DNA of 64,000 nucleotides from Bacteroidetes bacterium UKL13-3 (GCA_001602415.1 CP012155.1:434001-498000), one strand, 5' to 3'. Positions 20,222-28,234 are shown, counted from the first letter of the stretch. Notes: generated by a model from the sequence alone, not told the origin. A program made the numbers and translations.

Positions 20222-21134
20222 AAAAATTGTAGGAAATGCTTCCGCTTATTTAAAAATTCAGCAGGCATTTGTAGAAAAAGATTACTGGATAACATTGGTG
20301 TTAAGTCGTTTGGCAAAAAGTAAATACGTTGATGAATCCGTTTTTAAAGGAGGCACCTCTCTATCAAAAGGATACAATTTGATAGAGCGATTTTCGGAGG
20401 ATGTAGATATTGCCATTATAAACGACAAGGGTAAAACAGGAAATGAGATTAAAACCATCATCCGAACCATTGAAAAAGAAATTACATCCGATTTAAAAGA
20501 GTTGCAAATGGATGGTGTAACAAGTAAAGGTTCAAAATTTAGAAAATCTGTTTTTGAATATGTGAGCACTGAAAAAGGCAATGCCAACAATAAACTTATT
20601 GTCGAAATAAACTTGTTTGCCAATCCTTTTCCATATCAACGACTTACCATTCAGAGTATGGTGTTTGACTTTTTGATGCAAACAAGCAATGAAAAATACA
20701 TTGAGCAATACAATCTCCAATCCCTTGAAGTAAACGTTTTGAGCAAAGAACAAACACTATTAGAAAAGATGGTGTCATTGATTCGGTTTTCATTTAAGGA
20801 AAATACAGTTGAAAGTATCTCCGAAAAGATAAGACACTTTTATGATTTGTATTACCTAATGAAAAATAATGAATGTGCTGAATTTGTAGCATCAGATCCG
20901 TTTAAAAAACAATTCCATACAATTCTACAACACGATAGAGAAATGTTTGAAGAGCCGATTGGCTGGCAAACTAAAGCGATTTCGGAATCTCCATTGGTAA
21001 ATGATTTTATAAATGTATGGCAACAACTCAAAGAAAAATACCAAACAGAACTTTCTGCATTAGCCTACAGACCAATACCTGATGAAAAAGATGTTGCAAA
21101 ATGCTTTGAAGAATTATTAAAAAGAATTGAATGA
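20190..21134 (+). CDS. AbiEii-type nucleotidyltransferase toxin
   Basis: 314 residues, a DNA-polymerase-beta-like nucleotidyltransferase. Motif I is FKGGTSLSKGY (G54 onward) and the metal-binding pair is in SEDVDIAI (D71 and D73). AbiEii-type toxins block growth, for several relatives by modifying tRNA ends, and abort phage infection. All key residues are present, so the toxin is probably active. Its TGA overlaps the ATG of the hsdR remnant (ATGA), a coupling created by the insertion event. Confidence 0.9.
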   Translation: MQLHLDETNFKKIVGNASAYLKIQQAFVEKDYWITLVLSRLAKSKYVDESVFKGGTSLSKGYNLIERFSEDVDIAIINDKGKTGNEIKTIIRTIEKEITSDLKELQMDGVTSKGSKFRKSVFEYVSTEKGNANNKLIVEINLFANPFPYQRLTIQSMVFDFLMQTSNEKYIEQYNLQSLEVNVLSKEQTLLEKMVSLIRFSFKENTVESISEKIRHFYDLYYLMKNNECAEFVASDPFKKQFHTILQHDREMFEEPIGWQTKAISESPLVNDFINVWQQLKEKYQTELSALAYRPIPDEKDVAKCFEELLKRIE

Positions 21135-21163
21135 AATTCACCGAAGAAAAATTAGAAAAGGCA
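21131..21163 (+). repeat. 33-bp direct repeat, right copy
   Basis: Identical to 19281-19313; this copy continues into genuine hsdR sequence, so it regenerates a usable hsdR start after the AbiE insertion. Confidence 0.9.
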
Positions 21164-21448
21164 TTTACCGAATTGTTGGGGCAAGAAGGATTTCCCCACC
21201 ACTTGGGCATTACGATAACTCGTAAGCCAGACGAAGTATTAATAGAAGAAGATTTACAAACCTTTCTTTTAACGCAATACGCTGGTCAAGGCATTACGGT
21301 AAATGAAATCAAATCTATTATTCTTCAACTCAAATCACTTTCCGCTTCCGACCTTTATGAAAGCAACAAAACATTTTTAAAAATGCTTTCAGACGGTTTT
21401 ATTCTTAAACGAGAAGACACTCCAATAAACGTTTTATTCTTGCGGTGA
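21131..21448 (+). pseudogene. hsdR: Truncated hsdR (type I restriction subunit), N-terminal part only
   Basis: 105 codons, of which about 96 belong to HsdR: MKFTEEKLEKAFTELLGQEG...LKMLSDGFILKRED. This is the usual N-terminus of type I restriction subunits (normally about 1,000 residues). From base 21420 on, the frame runs into repeat A and stops at 21448. The nuclease and helicase domains are absent from the window, so the operon cannot restrict DNA by itself unless hsdR exists elsewhere. Confidence 0.85.
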
Positions 21449-21818
21449 TATTTACAAGTCACGGACGAAACGTCCGCGACAACAGGGTTTTCCTTCTACC
21501 TCGGTGCTTCTGTAAAAATAAGCGTTTAACTCATCAATACTTATGTGATGAGGCAACCTATTAAAGTGCAAGGCTACGTAAGCCAACGAGCGACCATAGT
21601 TGGTTAACAATCCTTTGCTTAATTGTTTTACCATTACCTGCTCTAAAAAATAATCGTAAGCTTGGCTAAAGCCTATTACCGATAACTTTGCTTGATGTAC
21701 AATTGTTGATGTTGTGTTTTTTTTAATGGCATAACTTTATTGTTTTGATTTTATTTCTTACAAAGTTTATCCTATTTTGCAATGAAATGCTACCGCAGGT
21801 TTAGTTCAACACGGGTTT
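21420..21818. repeat. Repeat A, copy 1 (about 399 bp)
   Basis: Matches 25439-25837 at a constant offset of 4,019 bases with only about two visible differences (CCGCGAC/CCGCTAC and AATGGC/AATGTC). It starts exactly where hsdR breaks off, carries the palindrome CGGACGAAACGTCCG (21462-21476) and a recombinase fragment on the - strand, and ends inside the left arm of an attC-like hairpin. Confidence 0.93.
21452..21730 (-). pseudogene. N-terminal fragment of a tyrosine recombinase
   Basis: The - strand frame includes QAYDYFLEQVMVKQL followed by LTNYGRSLAYVALHFNRLPHHI, which looks like the SAM-like N-terminal DNA-binding domain of tyrosine recombinases of the kind paired with IS91-type or integron elements. 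It breaks off after about 75 codons at a junction (...YFYRS). No catalytic domain is present. Start codon unclear (ATG at 21634 is internal to the domain). It points away from the neighbouring cassette. The same fragment is repeated at 25471-25749. Confidence 0.5.
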
Positions 21819-21935
21819 TGCGTCAGGCGGGGTGACGTGCAAATTTGAAGCTTTGTGCTTCTATTCAAGTTCAGTGCTGGTTGACAGTTTTGTGCTCCGA
21901 AACCCGCCCGAACGCAAAGCCCGAAAACGTTGGCA
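21804..21935 (+). other. attC-like hairpin site upstream of cassette 1
   Basis: 132 bases from GTTCAAC (fits RYYYAAC) to GTTGGCA. Outer arms AACACGGGTTT / AAGCCCGAAAACGTT and inner arms TTGCGTCAGGCGGG / CCCGCCCGAACGCAA pair with small bulges, as in folded integron attC sites. The right end supplies the GTT at which cassette 1 begins. Confidence 0.55.
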
Positions 21936-21981
21936 GCAAGGCTATGAAACAACAATACCGACAAATTAAACCTTTAAAATT

Positions 21982-24636
21982 ATGGAAGTAAATATATTTA
22001 AAGCATTTATTGCATCACCAAGTGACACGAATCTAGAAAGAGATTTGTGCGATAAGATATTTGAAGAAATAAATTTGGGCTTAGGTGAAATATATAAATT
22101 TAGAATCGAAAGTTTAAAATGGGAAAAAGATGTAAGACCATCCATAAAAGACAAAGACGGACAGTCAATTATATTTGAACAAATTGGTGAAAACTTCGAA
22201 ATTTTCATTGGAATAATGAATAAAAAATTTGGTTCACCAACACCTAGAGCAGGCTCAGGAACAGAAGAAGAATTTAATGAAGCATTTAGAAGATATAAGG
22301 AGAAAGGCGACCTTGAAATAATTTTCTATTTTAATGAAGAGCCGCCTAAATCTATGAATGATATAAGTGCATCTGAACTTTTGAAAATCGAAGACTTTAG
22401 AAAAAAACTTCAACCAAAAGGCATTTATGGTTTTTATAACGGTGCTTCTGATTTTGAAGAGAAACTAAGGAAGCATTTAACGAAATTCTTTATTGAACAG
22501 TATAAAAAGAAAGAAAACACACCATTAAATGCACAACAATTAATAAACAAGGAAGCATTACGTAAATTATTCAAAAAAAGATTTAATGACTCTCTTAAGG
22601 GATTTGATGATCAACCCCAAATTTGGATTGAACCAGTTATCAGTCGGACAAGCGAACTGTCTCAAAACCCAGATGAAAATTACAGCCAAAGAGTACTAAT
22701 TGAAGAAATTTTACTTTCCGACAAATCATACTTCATCAATGCCCCATCTCAATTTGGATTAACTACTTTAGCTCACCATTTGATATGTGAGGCTTGGGAA
22801 AATGATGAACTTTGGATTTATCTTGACAATTCCGCATTAAAACCTCATCTAGTAAATAAAGTGGTCAAAAATGAAGCAAATTCGTTAGACCAAATTCCTG
22901 AAAATGTTAAATGCATTGTATTTGACTCTTTTTATAATACTGATAAAGTATCCTACAAAAAGCTGAAAGATTTAATTGTGGCTAATCCAGAATGCAGAAT
23001 AATTGTTCTTAATACTTTGGATGAACTGCTTTATATAAATAAAGAAGAAAATGAGAAGATTGATGAAAAAGAAACAATTATAGACAGAGAGTTTGATTTT
23101 CTTCATTTAATTGCCTTGCCAAGAACTCAGATTAGAAATATTGTACGACAATATAATCAAGAGAAAAATATTGGTGAGGAAACTATTGTTTTGAATAAAA
23201 TCACAAAAGAGCTTGATTGCCTTAACCTACATAGAACTCCGTATAACATAATTACAATTTTAAAGGTATCAGAGAAGTATTTTGATGACAGTCCTGTAAA
23301 CAGAACAAAAATGATTGAAATGATTCTGTTTGTTTTATTTGATATGGGAGAAATACCAAGATACAAAACAATGCCAGATCTTAAAGATTGTGAATATGTA
23401 TTAGGTAGATATTGTGAAACCATGTTAAGAAATGAACGATTTAACTTCTCTAAATCGGACTTTATTACAGAACTTAAATCCTTCTGCAAAGAAAAATATA
23501 TTGAATTGGATATTGAAGTTGTCTTTGAGATTCTCAATAACAACAATATTATTATCATGGATAATGATCAGTACCGATTCAAATCAACATTTTGGATATA
23601 TTATTTTGGAGCTAAAAGAATGCATTCTGATGAATTTTTTCGCAAATATATTTTCAGTTCAAATAAATACTCTTCTTATCCAGAAATTATAGAATTCTAT
23701 ACCGGAATAGACAGGAATAGAGATGATGCCTTAACTATTTTGCTCCATGACATTGAATCAACGAGAAATATTGTAGAAGAAAAATTAGGTATAAAAGGAG
23801 ATATTAATCCACTGAGTAATGCAAAATGGAATCCTTCAGAAAATGAAATAGAAAACATACAAACAGAAATAGGGGAAAACGTTCTTACTTCAAATTTGCC
23901 CGACTCGATAAAAGACCAGTTTTTAGACAAGAGCTACAATCAAATACGTCCATATAATCAATCTATTCAGAAAATATTTGAGGATTATTCACTTGTAAAT
24001 TTAATGCAACAAATTAGAGCATCATCAACAGCATTAAGAAATAGCGACTATTCTAATCCAGAGTTAAAAAAGAAGTTGTTATTGGAAATTTATAGTTCTT
24101 GGAAACAATTATCAAAAGTATTATTCGCATTATCTCCTATGATGGCACTAAAAGGGAAAGCCACATTTCAAGGTGCAGCTTTTGAGCTAAATGGAGATTT
24201 TGGAGAAACTTTCGAGGAGAGATTAAATACAATTGTTCAAGTATTACCGACAAATATTGTTGGCTTTTTTCAAGACGATTTATATTCTCCCAAAATCGGA
24301 CCTTTGTTTTACGACTGCTTTAATGATGAGAAAAATGATTTGATGAAACATCATCAAGCTTTATTAATTATTTTTAAAAGACCAAACGGTTGGAAAAATC
24401 AAATTGAAAACTATATAACTTCTATTAACAAGAATTCATACTATTTATACGCAACTGTGAATGCCTTAAGGGCAAAGTATCGTTTTGATTTCGCAAGCCA
24501 AGAGGAGTTGAAAGACATTAAGTATTTAGTTAAGCTAGGTCTTGCAAAGCATCATTTTGGTGGAGCAAAACCTAGTTTATCTCAAATATTAAAAATTAAT
24601 GACAGCAACCTACCTAAAAGAGAAAACCTTGACTAA
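21982..24636 (+). CDS. DUF4062 - STAND-like NTPase (cassette 1 cargo)
   Basis: 884 residues. Residues 1-125 form a DUF4062 domain (FKAFIASPSDTNLERD, then FEIFIGIMNKKFGSPTPRAGSGTEEEF), typically the N-terminal sensor or effector of large NTPases. A P-loop-like segment follows at residues 254-268 (APSQFGLTTLAHHLI), but the Walker Lys is replaced by Leu260. A Walker-B-like strand (KCIVFDSF) and a winged-helix-like region follow; the C-terminal 300 residues are helical and unassigned. No sign of secretion. A defence role is suggested by domain type and location. It stands alone between cassette ends. Confidence 0.8.
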   Translation: MEVNIFKAFIASPSDTNLERDLCDKIFEEINLGLGEIYKFRIESLKWEKDVRPSIKDKDGQSIIFEQIGENFEIFIGIMNKKFGSPTPRAGSGTEEEFNEAFRRYKEKGDLEIIFYFNEEPPKSMNDISASELLKIEDFRKKLQPKGIYGFYNGASDFEEKLRKHLTKFFIEQYKKKENTPLNAQQLINKEALRKLFKKRFNDSLKGFDDQPQIWIEPVISRTSELSQNPDENYSQRVLIEEILLSDKSYFINAPSQFGLTTLAHHLICEAWENDELWIYLDNSALKPHLVNKVVKNEANSLDQIPENVKCIVFDSFYNTDKVSYKKLKDLIVANPECRIIVLNTLDELLYINKEENEKIDEKETIIDREFDFLHLIALPRTQIRNIVRQYNQEKNIGEETIVLNKITKELDCLNLHRTPYNIITILKVSEKYFDDSPVNRTKMIEMILFVLFDMGEIPRYKTMPDLKDCEYVLGRYCETMLRNERFNFSKSDFITELKSFCKEKYIELDIEVVFEILNNNNIIIMDNDQYRFKSTFWIYYFGAKRMHSDEFFRKYIFSSNKYSSYPEIIEFYTGIDRNRDDALTILLHDIESTRNIVEEKLGIKGDINPLSNAKWNPSENEIENIQTEIGENVLTSNLPDSIKDQFLDKSYNQIRPYNQSIQKIFEDYSLVNLMQQIRASSTALRNSDYSNPELKKKLLLEIYSSWKQLSKVLFALSPMMALKGKATFQGAAFELNGDFGETFEERLNTIVQVLPTNIVGFFQDDLYSPKIGPLFYDCFNDEKNDLMKHHQALLIIFKRPNGWKNQIENYITSINKNSYYLYATVNALRAKYRFDFASQEELKDIKYLVKLGLAKHHFGGAKPSLSQILKINDSNLPKRENLD

Positions 24637-24645
24637 AAGCCCAGC

Positions 24646-24703
24646 TGCCAACAAATAGCGCTTAAACGAAGTGTACCCACTTCGATTTAAGCGTGTGTTG
24701 ACT
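24646..24703 (+). other. attC-like (59-base-element-like) site after cassette 1
   Basis: 58 bases from TGCCAAC to GTTGACT. The arms CGCTTAAACGAAGTG and CACTTCGATTTAAGCG pair over 15 bp with one extra base on one side and a 3-4 base loop; outer AAC pairs with GTT. Length, ends and single bulge fit the short integron attC sites. It can equally form a terminator-like hairpin but has no T-run directly behind it. Confidence 0.55.
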
Positions 24704-24776
24704 GAAGCGTGACGGGGTTTTTTGCGAGTTATGTGTTTTGAATGTTTGGGATTATTTTTGGCTGCTTGGTGGGTGT
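24650..24776. repeat. Repeat B, copy 1 (127 bp)
   Basis: Appears identical to 27135-27261 (offset 2,485). It begins with the AAC of the attC-like site and ends in GGTGGGTGT, after which the two copies go into unrelated sequence. Confidence 0.93.
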
Positions 24777-24913
24777 ATTTTTAGTTGGTGCAGCTTTACT
24801 TTTTTAGCGCTTTAATGCGCTTTTTTTGTGCTTTTTGTTTTGCAGGCTGGTAACTTTTGTGTGTTGTTTTAGGTTTTGGGCAATGCGCGGCCTAGTTGCC
24901 TGTTTTAGGCAAT
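24777..24913. other. Gene-free segment between repeat B and the IS982 remnant
   Basis: No gene seen. It contains a terminator-like AGCGC-N6-GCGCT followed by T7 (24806-24827) and a GCCTGTTTTAGGC stem. Confidence 0.5.
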
Positions 24914-25345
24914 TAACCTGAGTTCGGTTTAAGCCGCCAATGTCAATTGTTGTTCAAGTTGCTTGATAAGCTGAGGGTTTGTTTCCTCAATATCTTTTTT
25001 GATGGAAGGTTTTTTAGGAAAGAAAGAATACGCAGCAATTGCACTCATAATATTAAGAAGAAAACCGCTGATAGAGCGATGTCTTGTATGTTCAACTTGA
25101 CAAATGTTTTTTAACTCATCATTTACGGTTTCAATCACGGACCGTTTCCTTAAAAGAAGTTTCTCTTCATTGCTCAATGCTTTAGATTTCATGTTTCTTC
25201 TTACAGCTGTAATGAGTTGTATACCGTTGCCAAAAAGCAGATCACTCAATGCTTTTGAGATATATCCCTTATCTCCAAATAGTTTTCCGAAAAGGTCTTT
25301 AGCCATATTGGTAATTGTTTTAGCATCTCTATCATCCACCCCTGT
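24914..25345 (-). mobile_element. IS982-family remnant
   Basis: Bounded at the 3' side by an inverted-repeat-like end (ACCTGAGTTCGGTTTAAG, from 24916) and containing the C-terminal half of an IS982 transposase. The 5' half and the other end are missing; the break is near 25345, where unrelated sequence begins. Confidence 0.75.
24929..25339 (-). pseudogene. IS982 transposase, C-terminal half
   Basis: 136 codons: DDRDAKTITNMAKDLFGKLFGDKGYISK, then LLLRKRSVIETVNDELKN with the conserved Glu of the DDE triad, then HRSISGFLLNIMSAIAAYSF. Intact IS982 transposases have about 290 residues, so the first DDE residues are lost and it cannot be active. Confidence 0.85.
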
Positions 25346-25438
25346 TCACGAGGACGTGCATTAGAACGACCAAGGACAAAACAAACGAAATAACGAAGAG
25401 AAGTCCCAATCGGAGTCTGACGATTCAAAAAAGAAAGC
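25346..25438. other. Unassigned remnant between IS982 fragment and repeat A
   Basis: 93 bases with an open - strand frame but no recognisable protein; it ends exactly where repeat A copy 2 begins. Probably debris of another insertion. Confidence 0.4.
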
Positions 25439-25837
25439 CTCCAATAAACGTTTTATTCTTGCGGTGATATTTACAAGTCACGGACGAAACGTCCGCTACA
25501 ACAGGGTTTTCCTTCTACCTCGGTGCTTCTGTAAAAATAAGCGTTTAACTCATCAATACTTATGTGATGAGGCAACCTATTAAAGTGCAAGGCTACGTAA
25601 GCCAACGAGCGACCATAGTTGGTTAACAATCCTTTGCTTAATTGTTTTACCATTACCTGCTCTAAAAAATAATCGTAAGCTTGGCTAAAGCCTATTACCG
25701 ATAACTTTGCTTGATGTACAATTGTTGATGTTGTGTTTTTTTTAATGTCATAACTTTATTGTTTTGATTTTATTTCTTACAAAGTTTATCCTATTTTGCA
25801 ATGAAATGCTACCGCAGGTTTAGTTCAACACGGGTTT
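25439..25837. repeat. Repeat A, copy 2 (about 399 bp)
   Basis: Second copy of 21420-21818, same orientation. It again ends within the left arm of an attC-like hairpin (common end ...ACGGGTTT). Confidence 0.93.
25471..25749 (-). pseudogene. N-terminal fragment of a tyrosine recombinase, copy 2
   Basis: Same fragment as 21452-21730 within repeat A. The two differ by a single residue in the visible frame (CCSG versus CCRG). Confidence 0.5.
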
Positions 25838-25954
25838 GGCAAAAGTGGCGGTTTCGTTCTCCGCAGACAATTTTGTGGTTAATCAAACATTGGTTCTCCG
25901 CATCTACATTTGTGGTGAAAATCGCCACCTTCGCCAAGCCCGAAAACGTTAGGC
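25823..25954 (+). other. attC-like hairpin site upstream of cassette 2
   Basis: 132 bases, the same length as the site at 21804. It shares the outer ends GTTCAACACGGGTTT and AAGCCCGAAAACGTT, but has a different, self-complementary interior: TTGGC-N4-GTGGCG pairs with CGCCACCTTCGCCAA. It ends in GTTAGGC, which opens cassette 2. Confidence 0.55.
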
Positions 25955-26020
25955 GTAATGCTAGGACGACCGTTAAACAAAATATTATCTTTGACAAAAA
26001 AGTAAAAACTAATAAATAAA

Positions 26021-27109
26021 ATGACAATGGATTTTAAAGACCAAATCAAACAACTCGGAGAAAGAGTTGCAAAACTGAAAGACCAAATTCAGACAGAAGA
26101 AGCTACAAAAAATGCTTTCATAATGCCTTTTATTCAAGCATTGGGGTATGACGTTTTTAATCCGACTGAAGTTGTTCCTGAATTTATTTCGGACATTGGA
26201 CTTAAAAAAGGTGAGAAAATAGATTACGCAATTTTCAAGGACGGCTCACCGACCATTTTAATTGAGTGCAAACATTGGGCACAAAATCTAAACATACACG
26301 ATGGACAGCTTTTACGCTATTTTCACGTTTCAAAAGCCAAGTTCGGACTTTTGACAAACGGTATTGTTTACCGCTTTTATTCTGACTTGGTGGCAGCAAA
26401 CAAAATGGACGAGAAACCATTTTTAGAATTTAATATCAATGAAATTAAAGACAATCAAGTTGAAGAATTAAAGAAGTTTCATAAGTCAGTTTTTGACGCT
26501 GATAGCATTACAAATACTGCAAGTGAATTGAAATTTATGAACGAGTTAAAACAACTTATTCAACAAGAATTAATAAACCCAACTCCAGACTTTGTTAAAC
26601 ACTTCGCAAGACAAGTTTACCCAAGTGTTGTAACTGCAAAAGTTTTGGAACAGTTTACTAACTTGACAAAAAAATCTATTCAACAACATATTAGTGACCT
26701 AATCACAGAACGACTTAAAACTGCATTGACAAAGGAAGACGAAGAAACTAAGAAACAAGAAGCAGTTCAAGCATTGGAACAAGCAAAACTTGACGAAGTA
26801 AAAGTAGTTACGACAGAAGAAGAACTTGAAGGTTTTATGATAGTTAAAACCATACTTCGACAAAAAATTAGTGCTACACGAATTACGCACAGAGACGCAC
26901 AATCATATTTTGCAATCTTACTTGACGACAATAACCGCAAGACAATTTGCAGACTTTATTTAAACGGAAGTAAAAAGTTTTTCGTAACACTTGACGACCA
27001 AAAGAAAGAAGTTAAAAATGAAATAAATTCTCTAGACGACATCTTTAAACATTCTGAAACACTTTTAAAAATCGTTGACAATTACGACAAAGCTAAAGAC
27101 CCTGCGTAA
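26021..27109 (+). CDS. HsdR-N-like PD-(D/E)xK nuclease protein (cassette 2 cargo)
   Basis: 362 residues. The N-terminal 160 resemble the type I restriction enzyme R-protein N-terminal domain: ATKNAFIMPFIQALGYDVFNP, then D68 and E82-C-K84 (KIDYAIF...TILIECKH), the PD-(D/E)xK catalytic pattern. A coiled segment (about 235-275) and a small C-terminal domain (LRQKISATRITHRDAQSYFAI) follow; no helicase domain is present. Standalone proteins of this type are frequent in accessory regions and are called restriction endonuclease-like; activity is not proven. It is alone in its cassette, and its ends pair with each other (GTTAGGCGTA / TACGCCTAAC). Confidence 0.82.
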   Translation: MTMDFKDQIKQLGERVAKLKDQIQTEEATKNAFIMPFIQALGYDVFNPTEVVPEFISDIGLKKGEKIDYAIFKDGSPTILIECKHWAQNLNIHDGQLLRYFHVSKAKFGLLTNGIVYRFYSDLVAANKMDEKPFLEFNINEIKDNQVEELKKFHKSVFDADSITNTASELKFMNELKQLIQQELINPTPDFVKHFARQVYPSVVTAKVLEQFTNLTKKSIQQHISDLITERLKTALTKEDEETKKQEAVQALEQAKLDEVKVVTTEEELEGFMIVKTILRQKISATRITHRDAQSYFAILLDDNNRKTICRLYLNGSKKFFVTLDDQKKEVKNEINSLDDIFKHSETLLKIVDNYDKAKDPA

Positions 27110-27130
27110 CCGAATGACAGAAGCACATAC

Positions 27131-27188
27131 GCCTAACAAATAGCGCTTAAACGAAGTGTACCCACTTCGATTTAAGCGTGTGTTGACT
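27131..27188 (+). other. attC-like site after cassette 2
   Basis: Same 58-base structure as 24646-24703, with R''-like GCCTAAC instead of TGCCAAC; the bases that differ are exactly those that complement the 5' end of its own cassette. Confidence 0.55.
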
Positions 27189-27261
27189 GAAGCGTGACGG
27201 GGTTTTTTGCGAGTTATGTGTTTTGAATGTTTGGGATTATTTTTGGCTGCTTGGTGGGTGT
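27135..27261. repeat. Repeat B, copy 2 (127 bp)
   Basis: Second copy of 24650-24776. It replaces the 3' end of the recombinase gene that follows on the - strand. Confidence 0.93.
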
Positions 27262-28140
27262 TCATAGATAGAATGACTTCTTTTAGCACCTCCATGATAG
27301 GAACAGTTTGTGTGGTACGAGCTTTTGTATTTTTGGCTGGTATGGTAATCGTATTGTTCTCCAAATCAATATCGGCTATTTTAAGCCGAGTGAACTCAAC
27401 CGGACGGATCATCCCATAATAGATGAACTTACAAAATAGCAAGAGATAAGGGTTATTCTTCTCCATACAATCAAATGTATCTTTGAATTCCTTGTCGGTA
27501 TATACCCGGTTCCGATCGGATTGTGTAACCACCTTTTTGATTCGAGAAGCTCGATTTTCTTTGATAAGTTCTAAATCTTGCATCGTGGAGAAAACGGATT
27601 TGGTATCAATGAGATCATTGTTACGGGTATGTCCACTAATTTTATCTACAGATGCTCTGTAATCAAGGTATTCCATGATTTGCCGCTTGGTCAGCTTGTT
27701 AGGTTCCAGCGCCAAGAGTTTCCTATTGAGAAGATAGGTAGTAAATTTTTTAATTCTGTTTTTGAGTGACTTATAGCTAAGATCGGCAATGTGAAGTTTC
27801 TTGTGTTCGAGCACACGGTCAATACACTGTCCCAGGGTTGGTGCAAGGAGTCCAAGACTCTCAAGCATGTGTTCTTTGTTGTAATCTTGAAAAGGGCTAT
27901 AGTTCTTTTCAAGGAGTAATTTTTTGCGTGAAGCAGGGTGTAAAGAGCCTCTTTTCGTTCTTTAACGTTTTGAATACGGTTAATGTCACCAGTTTCACGG
28001 AAGCGTTCAAACTTAAGAGTTGTTGGATTGATGTAATAATAGATGATGCACCAGCGCTTGGCGAAGTCTCCATTGGCATCATGAGCTTCGAACTTTTTGT
28101 AGTTTTTCATTGGTTTGAGGATTTTACTAAGATCGCTCAA
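27262..28140 (-). pseudogene. Tyrosine recombinase (integrase), frameshifted and 3'-truncated
   Basis: The N-terminal part (WCIIYYYINPTTLKFERFR ... YTLLHA) reads from 28140; the core-binding and catalytic start (YKSLKNRIKKFTTYLLNRKL; YGMIRPVEFTRLKIADIDL with the first catalytic Arg) reads in another frame. The frames join at a T6 run on the + strand (27920-27925): one extra A in the coding strand would restore a continuous protein. After about 290 codons the gene is cut by repeat B, so the HxxR, His/Trp and Tyr boxes are lost. It lies next to the tRNA-fMet gene and is probably the integrase of an island that used this tRNA. Confidence 0.85.
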
Positions 28141-28197
28141 CGCAATTTGACTAACTTACACTCTCATTTTTGGCACAGCTGGCACACTTTCAAAAGA

Positions 28198-28226
28198 AAG
28201 GGTTTTAACGAATCGTCAAAACCCTT
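28198..28226 (-). terminator. Predicted terminator behind tRNA-fMet
   Basis: AAGGGTTTT / AAAACCCTT, perfect 9-bp stem, followed on the - strand by a C/T-rich run (CTTTCTTTT). Confidence 0.6.
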
Positions 28227-28234
28227 GTCTTTAT

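Noticed and set aside
24650-24776. Continuous - strand frame through repeat B joined to the integrase frame
   Set aside because: The frame is identical in both repeats, is not integrase-like and exists only because the repeat has no stops; the integrase ends at 27262.
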